Below are positions 53,491-64,000 of a stretch of 64,000 nt of DNA, piece after piece. The notes beneath the pieces are model-generated. The model saw nothing but the letters and a program-made list of their open reading frames with translations. It was not told the DNA's origin and did not search any database. The translations under genes and the position numbers were made by a program. The DNA comes from Prosapia bicincta (lineage: Eukaryota > Arthropoda > Insecta > Hemiptera > Cercopidae), in contig JBAIZL010000005.1 of NCBI GenBank assembly GCA_036971475.1, positions 170,985,386-171,049,385 of the forward strand. The letters are read 5' to 3'. Numbering within the stretch: position 1 is the stretch's first letter; every line of letters begins with the position of its first letter.

Positions 53491-54959
53491 GTCTTTCACA
53501 GTACAATGACATTTAATATAAACTTCAAATCTCTCAACATTGTGAATGATTGAGGTTATTGTTATTGCAGGCAAATTGCATCATAAATCACATGAAGTGC
53601 TATGTAGACTGGCTTGTCCATACCCACTGAGAGGACCCTGTCTTGGAGAAAGTGTGTCTAAATTTATACATAACAAAGTTGTTCCAAAACGAATGCCCTT
53701 ATATTACACTTCTCTTTTGATAACTTTAACAATCTATTCATAGCTTACAAATTAAAAGAATTTTTCACTCTTAGTTTTTGGTAATTTTAAAGAACTATAA
53801 TTTTATGCCTTCAAATATTTACATATATAAAACAGATATATAGTAAAACTAATTTACTGACTATAAATTGTTATAAATATTCAACGAAAATACTGAGTTT
53901 ACCTAAATAAATCATTGTCAGCCATTGTGGTAAATGTTTAATGTAATACTGAGAGAATTTAATAGATTTAAGATTTAGTAAACTTTATATTCTATATATT
54001 TAGTTAAAATAAAGGAGTGATATTTAAACTATTTCTTGTCAAACACCTAAAATTGTAAATGCCTTTGTCTAGTATTTTTACTACCAAAGACCCTTTTCTT
54101 CTAATATTTTGGAAGAATTTTTGGTACCCTAATAATGTTACCCTAAACTTAATTTTAACATTTTAAAGTAATTTTAACATATTGTTTTTATTAATGTATA
54201 CCATATTTAGTTGCCATTATTTTAGCATTTTAATTATGTTGCTTTTATGTTTATGTTACTATAATTGTTGTGTATAGGCAGGAACTAAAATGACTGTGAA
54301 ATCATTACTTTTGTACTAAAATAAGTTAATAATGAAAGTATTATTATTACTTGATCACATGGTTTGTTTTAATATTTACTCATCTCTTCTAAAATTGGAA
54401 TAATTTTACTGTGGGATATTCTCATAATTCACCATTTCGTTTCCCAGTAATCCAAAGTATGATTATCTTCACTGTAGTGTTATACATTTATCAAACTTCA
54501 TTCCCACATTTCCTTAATGGTCTCGTATGTAATGGTATAACGAAATAAATCGGATTGCTGTCATAGAATCTGTTAGAATAACTATGCTCTTAATCATGGA
54601 AAAGGTTTTGATAGAATGTAAATAGTGTAGCATGTAAAATAGCTTTTATATCAACATCAATCTTGATTTATTTCTTCAAATAAGAAAATATTGAAAAAAA
54701 ATGTGAGACAATTTCTGACTCAGTGCTTCCCTTTTCATCTCTCGAATCATCCATTCTTAACATTAGTTCAATAGATAACTCTTCCAAGAAACTTTATTTA
54801 TTCTTAAGAATGCAGGGGGCAGTTGTTCGTACAAAAGTCTTCCTTCAGGGATACATTTATATTAATCCACAGATAATCTGTTAGATCAGTTGGCTCAACA
54901 ATTTTTAAAAGTTATCTTCTCTGATTGAGATAGAGTTATTGTTAGCTTTTTTTAATCTT
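53491..54959. other. Intergenic, no feature seen
   Basis: AT-rich. The plus frame at 53546-53743 is unassigned and could belong to the hAT remnant. Confidence 0.45.
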
Positions 54960-55570
54960 GGAAGTCAGTTGGGATGGTTGATCAAGTGACTTTAACGGAT
55001 TAGCGATTTTAGTGACAGCGGCAGGTTTGGATCAGTGACATTTACCCGTGACAATGGATACTGAGACTGCTCTGTATGTGCCAATAACAGGAAGGTATAC
55101 CACACTGGTGAAATGATTCCACTCTTACCTTTATTCTTTTATGGAGGGCTCATTTTATTCTAAAATAAATTCCAACTAAATTAAATATAAACTCTGAGTG
55201 TGAAATAGTTTCTACTGTAAAAACATTGTTACTATCTTGAAACATAACACAAATCAACCAATGACAACAGAGACAATCCCTCCTTTCCCCTTCAGTCTAC
55301 AAAACTCCACAATAATCGCCACTGTGAGCTGAATGGTGAGAGGAGATCCAGGGACAAATCATCCTATTACAGCGGTTTCATCCATTGACTGTGAGGTTTT
55401 GCTCAATCTCAACAGACGCAACTTCTAAACGATCCACTATCACTGGAACTGGCATTTTCCATATTTCACTGGTGGTACCAGTGACAAACAAATATCAGTG
55501 ACAAATCACCATGACAGAAAATATCGTTCATCTAAGTCGAGCTCAGTCATTCAAAACCAGGCTATGTGCT
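54960..55570. other. Less AT-rich segment, unassigned repeat?
   Basis: Clearly lower AT content than both sides. ATCAGTGACATTTACCCGTG at 55032 and ATCAGTGACAAATCACCATG at 55493 are similar in direct orientation. I cannot assign it to a family. Confidence 0.3.
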
Positions 55571-55911
55571 TGATGCCTGATGTTTAATTTCTTCTGCTGG
55601 AGGTAAATTGCACACTTGCTTAGCTTATACCATAGCCCTCCAAATGATCTTTAGGCATTGTTATATAATATTTAAAAATTGGATATGAAAATTGTTTTTC
55701 CTGCTAAAAAAAAAAACTGAATTGGGTCATCACCAAACAAAGTTACTGATAGTTGAAGAAGCTCCTGATAATGACAATATCGCAAAATTATCTTTAAGCT
55801 TTCAGCTATGGAATTTGAAATAGTTTTGTTTATAAATTTTAAATGTTTATAATTTAGTATTATTTCTGACTACAGCAATACTGTATTATTATATTCACTT
55901 AACACTTACAC

Positions 55912-56073
55912 TTTGATATACTTAAACAGGAATCTTACTTGGGATATTTGCAAGTTGACTTTTGAGAGTTATAGTACAGTGGTCTCATTTTCAAAAATGA
56001 GAGGACTGTAATATAGCTTTTGAAAGTTGACTTGAAAATATGCTAAGTAAGATTCTTGTTTAGGTATATTAAA
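55912..56073. repeat. 160-bp hairpin (MITE or hairpin RNA source)
   Basis: The left arm runs from TTTGATATACTTAAACAGGA; the right arm ends with TTCTTGTTTAGGTATATTAA. The arms of about 75 bases pair almost throughout, with the centre at CATTTTCAAAAATGA (about 55985-55999) and almost no loop. Confidence 0.85.
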
Positions 56074-57022
56074 ATGAAAGTAATATTTATTATCATTATA
56101 TGATACCTCATTTGTATCAATTTTGAATTGAATAATTTCTTTTAATGTTTTAAGGCATAAAGCTCATATAAACCATATTTTTTTGAAAAACATTTTGCTC
56201 TATCTGTGCGTCTGGCTTTGATGCCTTACTTATAAATCAGACTTAGTTATTTAGAAATTAGAGGAATTAAAACAAATAAGTAACTGGTTAACCCTTTGCA
56301 CACTAACAACACAACTGTCATATCACCACATGCAATAATGACACCACTATTAGGTTTTTATAACTATTTTCGTGTAGTGTTAAGTGAATATCTCTTGATC
56401 TAATTATATTTGTTAGTGAACTATCCTGCCATCCCTCAGTGATTTTTAAAGCAAATTTTTCTAATTGTAATTACATCAGATGGTGTCAGAAGGGTGGGTG
56501 TTGTGTGAGTAATGCGTAACCCAGCTAGCTCCCATCAAAGGATAGCTCGCATCCAACTTCAGTGTTATTAGTTCTGCTCTCAGGTATATTTTGTTATTAT
56601 ACTTTTGTCTTTATTATTGTTATGTTTCCGTGATTAATAAGTAGCTTCATATTATAGGGTAAGCTTACAAAACTTCTTTATTTTTCCTATCGGTTAGTAA
56701 CAAAATTACTGAAAAGATTAATAGGTCTAGATTTATGAATATTCAAATACAAAATATTTTAATATTAATATAGAATGAAACAAGATTGCTTATATAGTAC
56801 AATAATACTGATTTCAGTCATTGTTCCTTCCTAATAGCTATGTAATATTATCACAATTTAGTTACTAATTATGTGGTTGTGCAGAGATTGTGATTTTATG
56901 TAGTAACCATAACAAGGAATTAATACTTAAGTTTTAGTGTCTTGCTATTTACCTGTAAAAGTTTTACATTGTTTACTTCCATCTTGAACATGAGCTAATA
57001 GACATTTATACATTTTAAAATA
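56074..57022. other. Intergenic; one piggyBac-type end
   Basis: TTAA at 56288-56291 followed by CCCTTTGCACACTAACAACA looks like a piggyBac-type left end, similar to the solitary end at 43318-43337. No partner was found. Nothing else recognised. Confidence 0.35.
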
Positions 57023-57830
57023 CAGTAGAACTCCAGTTATCCGGATCAATTAGGACCAGACCACATTCGAATAATTGGATGTTTTCACACAAAAAATAAT
57101 AAATTTGTGTATGTAAATTCTGTATGTATATTCCAAATAGGAGAAAGAAACTAGATATCTTTTTAATTTTATATTTATTTCTAAGCTTCTGAGTAAAGAT
57201 CTGAGCTTTTTCACAAAGAAATTGGGATTCCCATAAAACGTTGTTGCAAAAAAAATTTGTAAATAGCATGCATTTTTTGTTTTTTACTGCATTCATTGAT
57301 TTTCTTGAAAAACTGTCATCTTCATTTTCAAGCATTGACATGAAGAGTGAAAGGGTAGGTTTCTTTTCTTGTGAGTCTGAAATCGTTGGTTGTCCAACGC
57401 TATACTTCTCAGCCATCTGTTTAAGTATAACTTCTTTATCCAATTGATCCAGTTTATTGATTGATTTTTAGATTATCCGCTAATGATAAGACGATTTGCC
57501 ATTTTTTTGTTTTAGGAACCATGATGAACAACAAAAAGCATTTAAAAGCTGAACAACATACCAATGCTAATTGAAGACACACTGACTAACTAATCAAAAT
57601 GAATAGTGACAGTTGGGTAGGGCCTGCGACGATTGACAGTCAATTATACAGAACTTTACTGAGACGGTGACTTAAAATCCAAATAATGTTTGTGCTGCGT
57701 CTACACTAACTACACGGAGTAAAGACCAATAGCACATATAGACAGAATCATTTTGGAATTTGCAGTACGTTTCTGTCTTATTTTTTTTTCTGAAAATCTG
57801 AAAGCGATTCGGATAATTGAAATTCCACTT
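57023..57830 (-). mobile_element. pogo/Tigger element, internally deleted
   Basis: The left end is CAGTAGAACTCCAGTTATCC; the right read inward is AAGTGGAATTTCAATTATCC. Both are flanked by TA (57021-57022, 57831-57832). The minus frame 57443-57015 starts MDKEVILKQMAEKYSVGQPT then ISDSQEKKPTLSLFMSMLEN, the psq-type helix-turn-helix of Tigger transposases. It then joins CEKAQIFTQKL of the CENP-B-type part through a deletion. The DDE domain is gone; length is 808 bp. Confidence 0.88.
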
Positions 57831-58337
57831 TATATACACACTTGCCCAAAGGAGCAATTTCTAAAGAAGAATAATGAAGGCTGTTTAGCAGATATGTTCC
57901 ATTGTCTCAGAGATGTTTAATGTGCCAGTAGAAGAATATTCTCGAAATAGCCATTCCCATTTCTAATTGAAGTAAGAGCTACTTTATGTGATTATACCTA
58001 TATTTTAATCTGTAAGTAAAAAGTCCAATTAATTGCATTTATTTTCTAAGTTAATTTTTTCATTTGTGAGATTTTTTAAATCCATTTTTTATATTTCTGT
58101 TTTTAGATTAGGATAAAATTTAACTTTCTAATTATGTGTAAAACTTGTGTTGAAATTATTATTGCACATTTAATTCATACAAACAAAACAGTGAAATTTT
58201 CTGCCTTTCCTAGACAGTTCTTCACAAATCTCTTATAGTATTTTTCAAATAGATTTTAAAAATTCATATTGATTTAAAAACACTGTACTCAGTTAATAAA
58301 TTATAAAGATGTAAATAGAATTTCTTATTCATATTTC

Positions 58338-58945
58338 CAGGCGCGTATCCAGCGACTTGCTTAGGGGGGGGGGGCGATCGATGCATTATATATATATATA
58401 ATATGTGTGTGTGTGCGTGTGTGTAAAAACATAGAACAGAAAAAGTTCTTTCTACGCTTGCGTTAGAAATCGGTAACGTGATAAAGAGTCGTAGCAAATT
58501 AGACTTTTTAATAAATAATTATTCCAGTTTCGATAACACTTATGGCTAGAGAATATTATTAATTTCATAACAAGCTATTATTATAAAAATGGTTTATTAA
58601 TTATATAAGTAGTTATTAATCCAACACGAACAATTCAGAGTCAACTTCGAATATTACGCTTACAAAATTACGTATTGAAAATCATATGTTCGAGACTAAG
58701 CTTCACTAGCGCTATCTGTTATTAAAACGTTTAGACGTTTTACCCTCGGTATGCCGAGGGAACCCGTCACATTTTCAAATTAAAATTTAATTTTTATTTA
58801 CAATAAAAGACGGATTAACCTAATTAAAAGTCTAATTTAATAGAAAGTCCTAATTTAATAATCTATTGTCGAGTTTTAACCCAAAGTTCCTGAGGGTTGG
58901 GGGGCGATCGCCCCATCGCCCCCCCCACCCTTGGATACGCGCCTG
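58338..58945 (-). mobile_element. Non-autonomous hAT, deletion derivative
   Basis: The ends CAGGCGCGTATCCAG and, read inward from the right, CAGGCGCGTATCCAAG are inverted repeats with G-rich tracts inside. Minus frame 58497-58264 starts MLRLFITLPISNASVERTFS, the start of the hAT C-terminal dimerisation domain, and then runs into the microsatellite near the terminus. The flanks share only ATTTC next to the ends (58333-58337, 58946-58950), not the 8 bp typical of hAT. Closely related to the element starting at 63016. Confidence 0.85.
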
Positions 58946-60430
58946 ATTTCTGTTAAGTAACATTTTCAGTCTTGAAGCAAAAAGGTCAAGAATCTTTAAT
59001 ATCGTAAAGAAATCAAAATAATAAGCTGCAAAAATTGTGTTATTGTAGAATACCATCTTTTGAGATTTTAAGCCATCTTTTTGATCTTAAAAATTTCAAA
59101 AAATTATAAGATTCCAGAAAGTTTTCCAAATTATTTAAAATTTTTTCCATTGATACTCTAATAAGGTAATTTTAAAAAACTTTTAAATAACAGAACTAAA
59201 AACTATTTTCACCTCTGCTAATTTGTTATGGTTAGGGTTCAGAAGATTAAAAATTAATTCTAGTCATTACACATGTAATAGTAATTCAGTTAACTTATTA
59301 TTGTATTTAATAAATAGTGTATGGTAGTGAGATGTCTTAAGATTGGCCATATTATGTTTTTGGAAAAAAATGGTTTAGAATTATTTAGAATTTTATAAGT
59401 GTTACAAGAATAGCTGGAATTTTGCATTGCACTGATTTTTTGTAGAATCAACTTGTGTTGGTACACTTGCTTCTTAAGTATCTTCTGTCATAACTGATTT
59501 TAAGTTTGTTGTTGAGAAAGTTTCTTGTGTTTTAACTTGCTTAGCTATTATTACTTTTTTTAGGAATATATTTAAGTAAAATTTTGGAAATGTTGAATAT
59601 TATAGACGTCTAAGCAAAGACGACTAGAATCTATTGATTTCCAAGCAACTTTCATTTGTTACTTATGTGTTCTACAACAATTACTAAGTGGAATTATTGT
59701 TTGAAATTAAACACTTTTGGATTAAGTTTTCTGCTACATTTTGAGTTTAAAACATTTCATGTGATAATCCATTTATTTGTTCCATCACCTTTTACTTCAC
59801 TTTTTGTTATCAGAGAAGTTCACTATATCACTTAAGTTGTTTTCAGTGACTAAAGGGCTGGGATTTCTCGGGTATTAATGAATACTTTCATAGCCATCAT
59901 GTTAGCGTTTATTTCATACAAATTCACCAAAAGCACATTCAATGTTTCAAAATGTTAATGGAAAATGAACTAATTCAATTTTTAATGGTAATTCTCTATT
60001 TCTCTAGTTAATTAAAAAGTAATAGATAAAAATTAACAAGCTAAAGATAAACACAACAAACTTTCAAACAACAACACTTTTGATATGCCCTCCTAGTGTA
60101 TAGACAAGCTTTTATTAATTCATTAATAAATTTTTCCAATCACAATATAATTTGTAAATTAGAAGACTTATTATTTTTTAACCCACCACATATAGACTAA
60201 AACAGTTTTAATTATAAAACCAAGATTGTCTATGCCAGGATATCTTGTTGTACTTTAAGAGTTTAAATATTGGTACTAACATTTCGTAGGTATGTAAATG
60301 TTTTACAATAATAATTGTCATAAACATGCCTTAATCAGAGATTATTATTAGCTCTAATTACAAGACCATTGTGCTGAGAGCTTTGGTCTATTTATGTAAA
60401 TATGTTCCATTTCTATTTATGTAAATATAT
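58946..60430. other. Intergenic, no feature seen
   Basis: AT-rich, nothing recognised. Confidence 0.45.
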
Positions 60431-61690
60431 ATCGTATTACTTCGAATTTAAGACGCACCTTGTTATAAGAACCGATTTTTGGGAAAAAATAAAAACATTG
60501 AATTTAAGACGTACCAATGTTTTACTATGTATTTAGGAAAGGGTTTTTTGTAAGAAACAAAAATACCAAATGGAAGTAGGAAAAACTATATTTGGTAGGC
60601 CCATAAACAATGATTAACATTAAATTACATACCTGACAGTAACAGTTCACAGTAGTAGTTCACAAAACCAAGTTCTAGATTTGTTCACAAAAACAAGTCA
60701 TCACTAAATACCGTAAGTAGTCTGTTAGGTTTCTAATTACGCTGTTCTATCTACGTTGTTTGGTCGTCGTTGCGACAGTTACATCGGAGTTAGATGTTGA
60801 ACGGATTCGCTTGCATCACCATGATTCCAAAGGACATCTTCAGACTCATCCAATGCATTCGATAAACAGCATTTCAAAAAGGATTTGGTGAGGATTGCTG
60901 GTGGCAAATCTTTTCAAGCTTTAGAAGCCCATTGCAATATCATAGCTGTTGAAGCTCGTTTAATTTTGCCGGTTGATGTAAGGGGATGGTCATGTTCAGC
61001 CAACCACTGATTGTATTGTGCTCGAATACGATCTTAAAAGGATTTACATATGGTTCAGAATTACATACGTCAGTAATTTATTTCCATCCGCATTAGTACT
61101 TAACATAACTATAATTCTCAGCCTTTTCTAGCCAGTTGTGTTTACCCTATTTTGTGTTTTCCTTTTTCACTTACAGTTTAATTTCGTAGTATGCCAAAGA
61201 AAACATCTTCATCAGCATTACCGATTTGACTGAGATTGTTGTTTCTTCAACCGAAGTTTTAGTATGTAACGTTGGTATTGCACCAATTTATCTTCATAAT
61301 CAGATGGTAGCTTCTGCAAATAATGGTTCTACGACATAGTGACAGACATAATCTCTTCATGAATTTTTCACACCATCCACGACTAGCTTTAAATTGAAGA
61401 CCTCGTTGTGTGGAAATTTCTTTGGCTTTTAACATTAATGCTTCTCGTGTTACAGGAAGTCCTTGTGCCCGAAGTTCCTTACAGTCTGTTAAAACATCAG
61501 CATCGATTTCTGGATATTTTCCTTGTTTCGGTCCCAAAAAAGATTTTTTTGTTCGTTTACACTTGAATAACTAACTTTTCATATTATGCCAACATTCTAC
61601 GCCAACTATGCACATTCGCTAGTTTAATGTAAACTGTCTCCCAGCTTCATTATTTCCGGACTTTTCGGGACATAAAATAACCGTATACTT
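60431..61690 (-). mobile_element. pogo element, POGK-like
   Basis: Minus frame 61537-61259 starts MGPKQGKYPEIDADVLTDCK and continues ELRAQGLPVTREALMLKAKE and FKASRGWCEKFMKRLCLSLC, matching the CENP-B-type DNA-binding domain of POGK-like pogo transposases. Further down, 61030-60800 reads YNQWLAEHDHP, ILQWASKA, KSFLKCCLSNALDESEDVLW, the C-terminal end of the same family. The DDE core between is missing. The left terminus CGTATTACTTCGAATTTAAG has a poor inverted match (TACTTAAATTCTGCATAGTA) near 61670. Confidence 0.8.
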
Positions 61691-63015
61691 AAATTCTGCA
61701 TAGTATGTGAAACATTTTTCCATGGTGACTGAACAGCTAACGGAATACAACTGAGCAAACTGTTACAGCTACTCGTAGGCCTACTAAGATGTTCTGGTAA
61801 GGCGATAATCTATTTATCAAGAAAGTGGATGAATCATTTCCTGTTATTGATGCTCATCGACGGTCCATTTCCTCATGTTTTACAAAATCGACTGAAGACT
61901 ACAATATTTCCGTTTGTTCATGTACCTGCCACCTAGTACCTCGAATTTGTGAAATTTTTGCCCCTCATTTTGTGAAAAAAATCCGTCTTCAATTCAAAGT
62001 AATATGGTGTGTATATTGAGGAGGACTCGCTCTTCAACTGTTGATGGGTTCACATCGTCAAGCTAGAAGAGATTCTAGCGAAACATTGGAGCTGCAGATT
62101 TTATGCACTACAGAATAAACTGATGCACTCCTGATAATAACTATTCAACATATTTTTCCATCCGTGAAGGAATACATATGAGTATATATATAAAGTATAA
62201 AATATTTTTTTATAGATTTAAAAAAAATATTTTATCAATTATTGAAATTGCTAAACCTAATAAGGTTTGTTATTAATTTAATAAAACCTGATAAAGTCTG
62301 AATTCCAAATAACTGCAAAGCAAAAAAATAGGCTAAATGTTGAGATTTGAAGTAGTAGTACATCAATGTACTACATATGTACATCAATGTGGCCTTCCTA
62401 ATTCTTCTACTCTGACCTAAGCTTGAGCTATGGAAATTTGTGCTATATGAATTTTTGATGCATTTACACTATTTAAGAAAGTATATTGAAACTGTCATAA
62501 GAATTAGATTCCATAGAGTTTACTATTATTATATAATTTTTAGTTGGTTTGGTTTGTCTTAAATGTATTAATTAAATTATAATTTTTCCAGCAGATTATA
62601 TATTTCTATTTTGCAGTATTTTTAGAAAGACTGAAAATTATTGATTTTGTGTAATAGAAAAAACGTTTGATGTTTCTTAATTAATTAATTCTATGAATAG
62701 GTATCTATATTTTTCCGTACCTTATTTTTTATTGTTATTATGAAACATTTTATTTTGGTTAATGCAGAATATTTTTTCTGCCTGTAGTCAAAGAACAAAT
62801 ATTAAGTTTTTTAACAAGTTTTATTGTCATTATAGGTCAGCAGTATATTTAAATTTACCGCTTAAGTTGATATTTAAATTTACACTTAGTGTTTTTTATG
62901 TCAAAATGTGAGAATATTTAGAATCCATTATGGCTTTAGCCACATTACAAAGTTGTATTTTACTGTTTTACAATGTCAGCTTATAAATAAATATTTTTAA
63001 TTAGTTTATATACTT
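61691..63015. other. Intergenic, no feature seen
   Basis: AT-rich. The plus frame at 61825-62019 is unassigned and may still belong to a transposon. Confidence 0.45.
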
Positions 63016-63423
63016 CAGGCGTGTATCCAGCGACTTGCTTTAGGGGGGGGGATCGATGCATTTTATATATATAATATGTGTGTGTGTGCACCGCGTGCGT
63101 GTATGAAAAAACATGTAACAAAAATACTTAAAATTTGAAAATATTTAATGATTTTAATTTTTATAAGTATGATTTATTTAACAATAGAATCAAATATAAA
63201 ATAAAAATTAAATTCATACTAAAATTAATAGTTCGTAGTTAAATAATAAACTCTAGTCGATGTTTGCGTTTTCTTGTCTAAAGATCAATGACAGAATCTA
63301 TATCAATTTTTTTTTCTCGATTGATATTAAGCAAAGCTAATCTTGTCAAGCGGTCCTCTTCCATGGTTGATCTTGGCCATGTTTTCAATCTTCTTAAACT
63401 AGAAAAGTTCTTTCTACACTTGC

Positions 63424-63459
<36 letters not shown>

Positions 63460-64000
63460 CTTGGGAGCGGGTTTGAATTGCCCGAAGCACTGCTACCTTA
63501 AGGTATATTGTACTTACCTCCCTGATCTAGTCAAATAACCCCTTCCCTCTTACCAGGTTTAGGAGTTTCCTGACTAGAGTTTTACCTTCAGCATCCACCA
63601 AAGCCGTTCCATCACCAAAGAGGTTGAAGCGCCTCTCAGCAAGTACTCCACATCTGTAAATAATGTGTGTGGCAGTCTCCTGTTCCTGCCCGCACAATCT
63701 GCACACTGGTTCATCCTTGTAGATACCCATTTTATGCAAATGTTTCCTTAGTCCACAGTGTCCCGTGAGTAGTCCTGTGGCTATCCTTAATTCCTGCCTA
63801 GACAGATAGATGAGACTCTTCTGCAGCCCCAAGGAAGGTCTCCTAAGGGTTAGCTTACTGTGCCTCATCCCTTCGGCCCTGATCCAGTGCTCACAGTGTC
63901 TTTCAGCCATCCACCTTCGCACTGTCATCCTGACCATGGATTTGGAAATACCCACCGCAGGTTCCGGTCCAATCAGGGGATTTACACTTGCGTTAGAAAT
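63016..64000 (-). mobile_element. hAT element (3' end), split by a LINE, runs off the window
   Basis: It begins CAGGCGTGTATCCAGCGACT, like the element at 58338, and shares the G tract and the TA/TG microsatellite. On the minus strand the transposase end reads SLRRLKTWPRSTMEEDRLTR then LALLNINREKKIDIDSVIDL (63400-63278), the normal hAT C-terminus. The I-S-N-A-S-V-E-R-T-F motif just before it is cut by the LINE at 63425-63982. The remainder of the element lies to the right. Confidence 0.85.
63425..63982 (-). mobile_element. 5'-truncated LINE with poly-A, inside a hAT
   Basis: A poly-T run at 63425-63455 is the poly-A tail of a minus-strand insertion. Both borders carry TACACTTGCG (63415-63424 and 63983-63992), the target duplication. 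The frame 63955-63527 encodes the end of an ORF2 after RNase H: YLSRQELRIATGLLTGHCGL, CRLCGQEQETATHIIYRC (a C-x2-C...H...C zinc knuckle) and a C-terminal tail. It is open for 142 codons with no stop, so the insertion is young. Confidence 0.92.

Noticed and set aside
58742..58760. Small GC-rich hairpin CCCTCGGTATGCCGAGGG as a terminator
   Set aside because: It lies inside the non-autonomous hAT, in an animal genome where such terminators are not used.

Overview
This window is AT-rich animal nuclear DNA: long introns, GT-AG splicing, no operons. The mix of X/Jockey-type LINEs, a Penelope-like element, Helitron, hAT, pogo/Tigger, mariner and piggyBac remnants suggests an arthropod, probably an insect. 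The species cannot be fixed from the sequence. It holds two host genes head to head, surrounded and invaded by transposable elements; no other host gene was found. The long open frames that are not exons of these two genes are transposon remnants or chance.

Left part, about 3.8-10.4 kb, minus strand: the first four coding exons of ATE1 (arginyl-tRNA--protein transferase). The gene runs off the left edge. Its introns hold a degenerate LINE (about 0.44-2.95 kb), a foldback element (4.2-4.4 kb) and a 650-bp palindrome (8.84-9.49 kb). A 1.87-kb region (10.4-12.27 kb), carrying a Harbinger transposase fragment, separates ATE1 from the second gene.

Middle, 12.27-49.17 kb, plus strand: a complete nine-exon ZC2HC1A-type gene (C2HC zinc finger). 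All splice phases agree and the joined frame is 4020 nt, 1339 residues plus stop. The two N-terminal C2HC fingers and the C-terminal zinc-ribbon motif are those of the short animal ZC2HC1 proteins. The middle is expanded by two very large low-complexity exons. A near-match to an RFX X-box lies 31 bases before its start codon. Its introns hold a mariner with TA duplication, two pogo/Tigger elements, a hAT nested inside one Tigger, several mariner relics, two copies of a MITE, piggyBac-type elements, a Penelope-like retroelement, a tRNA-derived SINE, a Helitron helicase relic and a second copy of the foldback element.

Right part, 49.2-64 kb: intergenic, only transposons recognised. These are a degenerate piggyBac, a hAT BED-finger exon split by a 5'-truncated LINE with a 14-bp target duplication, a 160-bp hairpin, two pogo elements, and two related hAT copies, the second of which has its transposase split by another 5'-truncated LINE with a poly-A tail.

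I found no CRISPR array, rRNA or functional tRNA, and no evidence of a new multi-gene system. The points most worth following are the expanded ZC2HC1 protein, the X-box-like site, the long hairpins in introns and the datable nested insertions.
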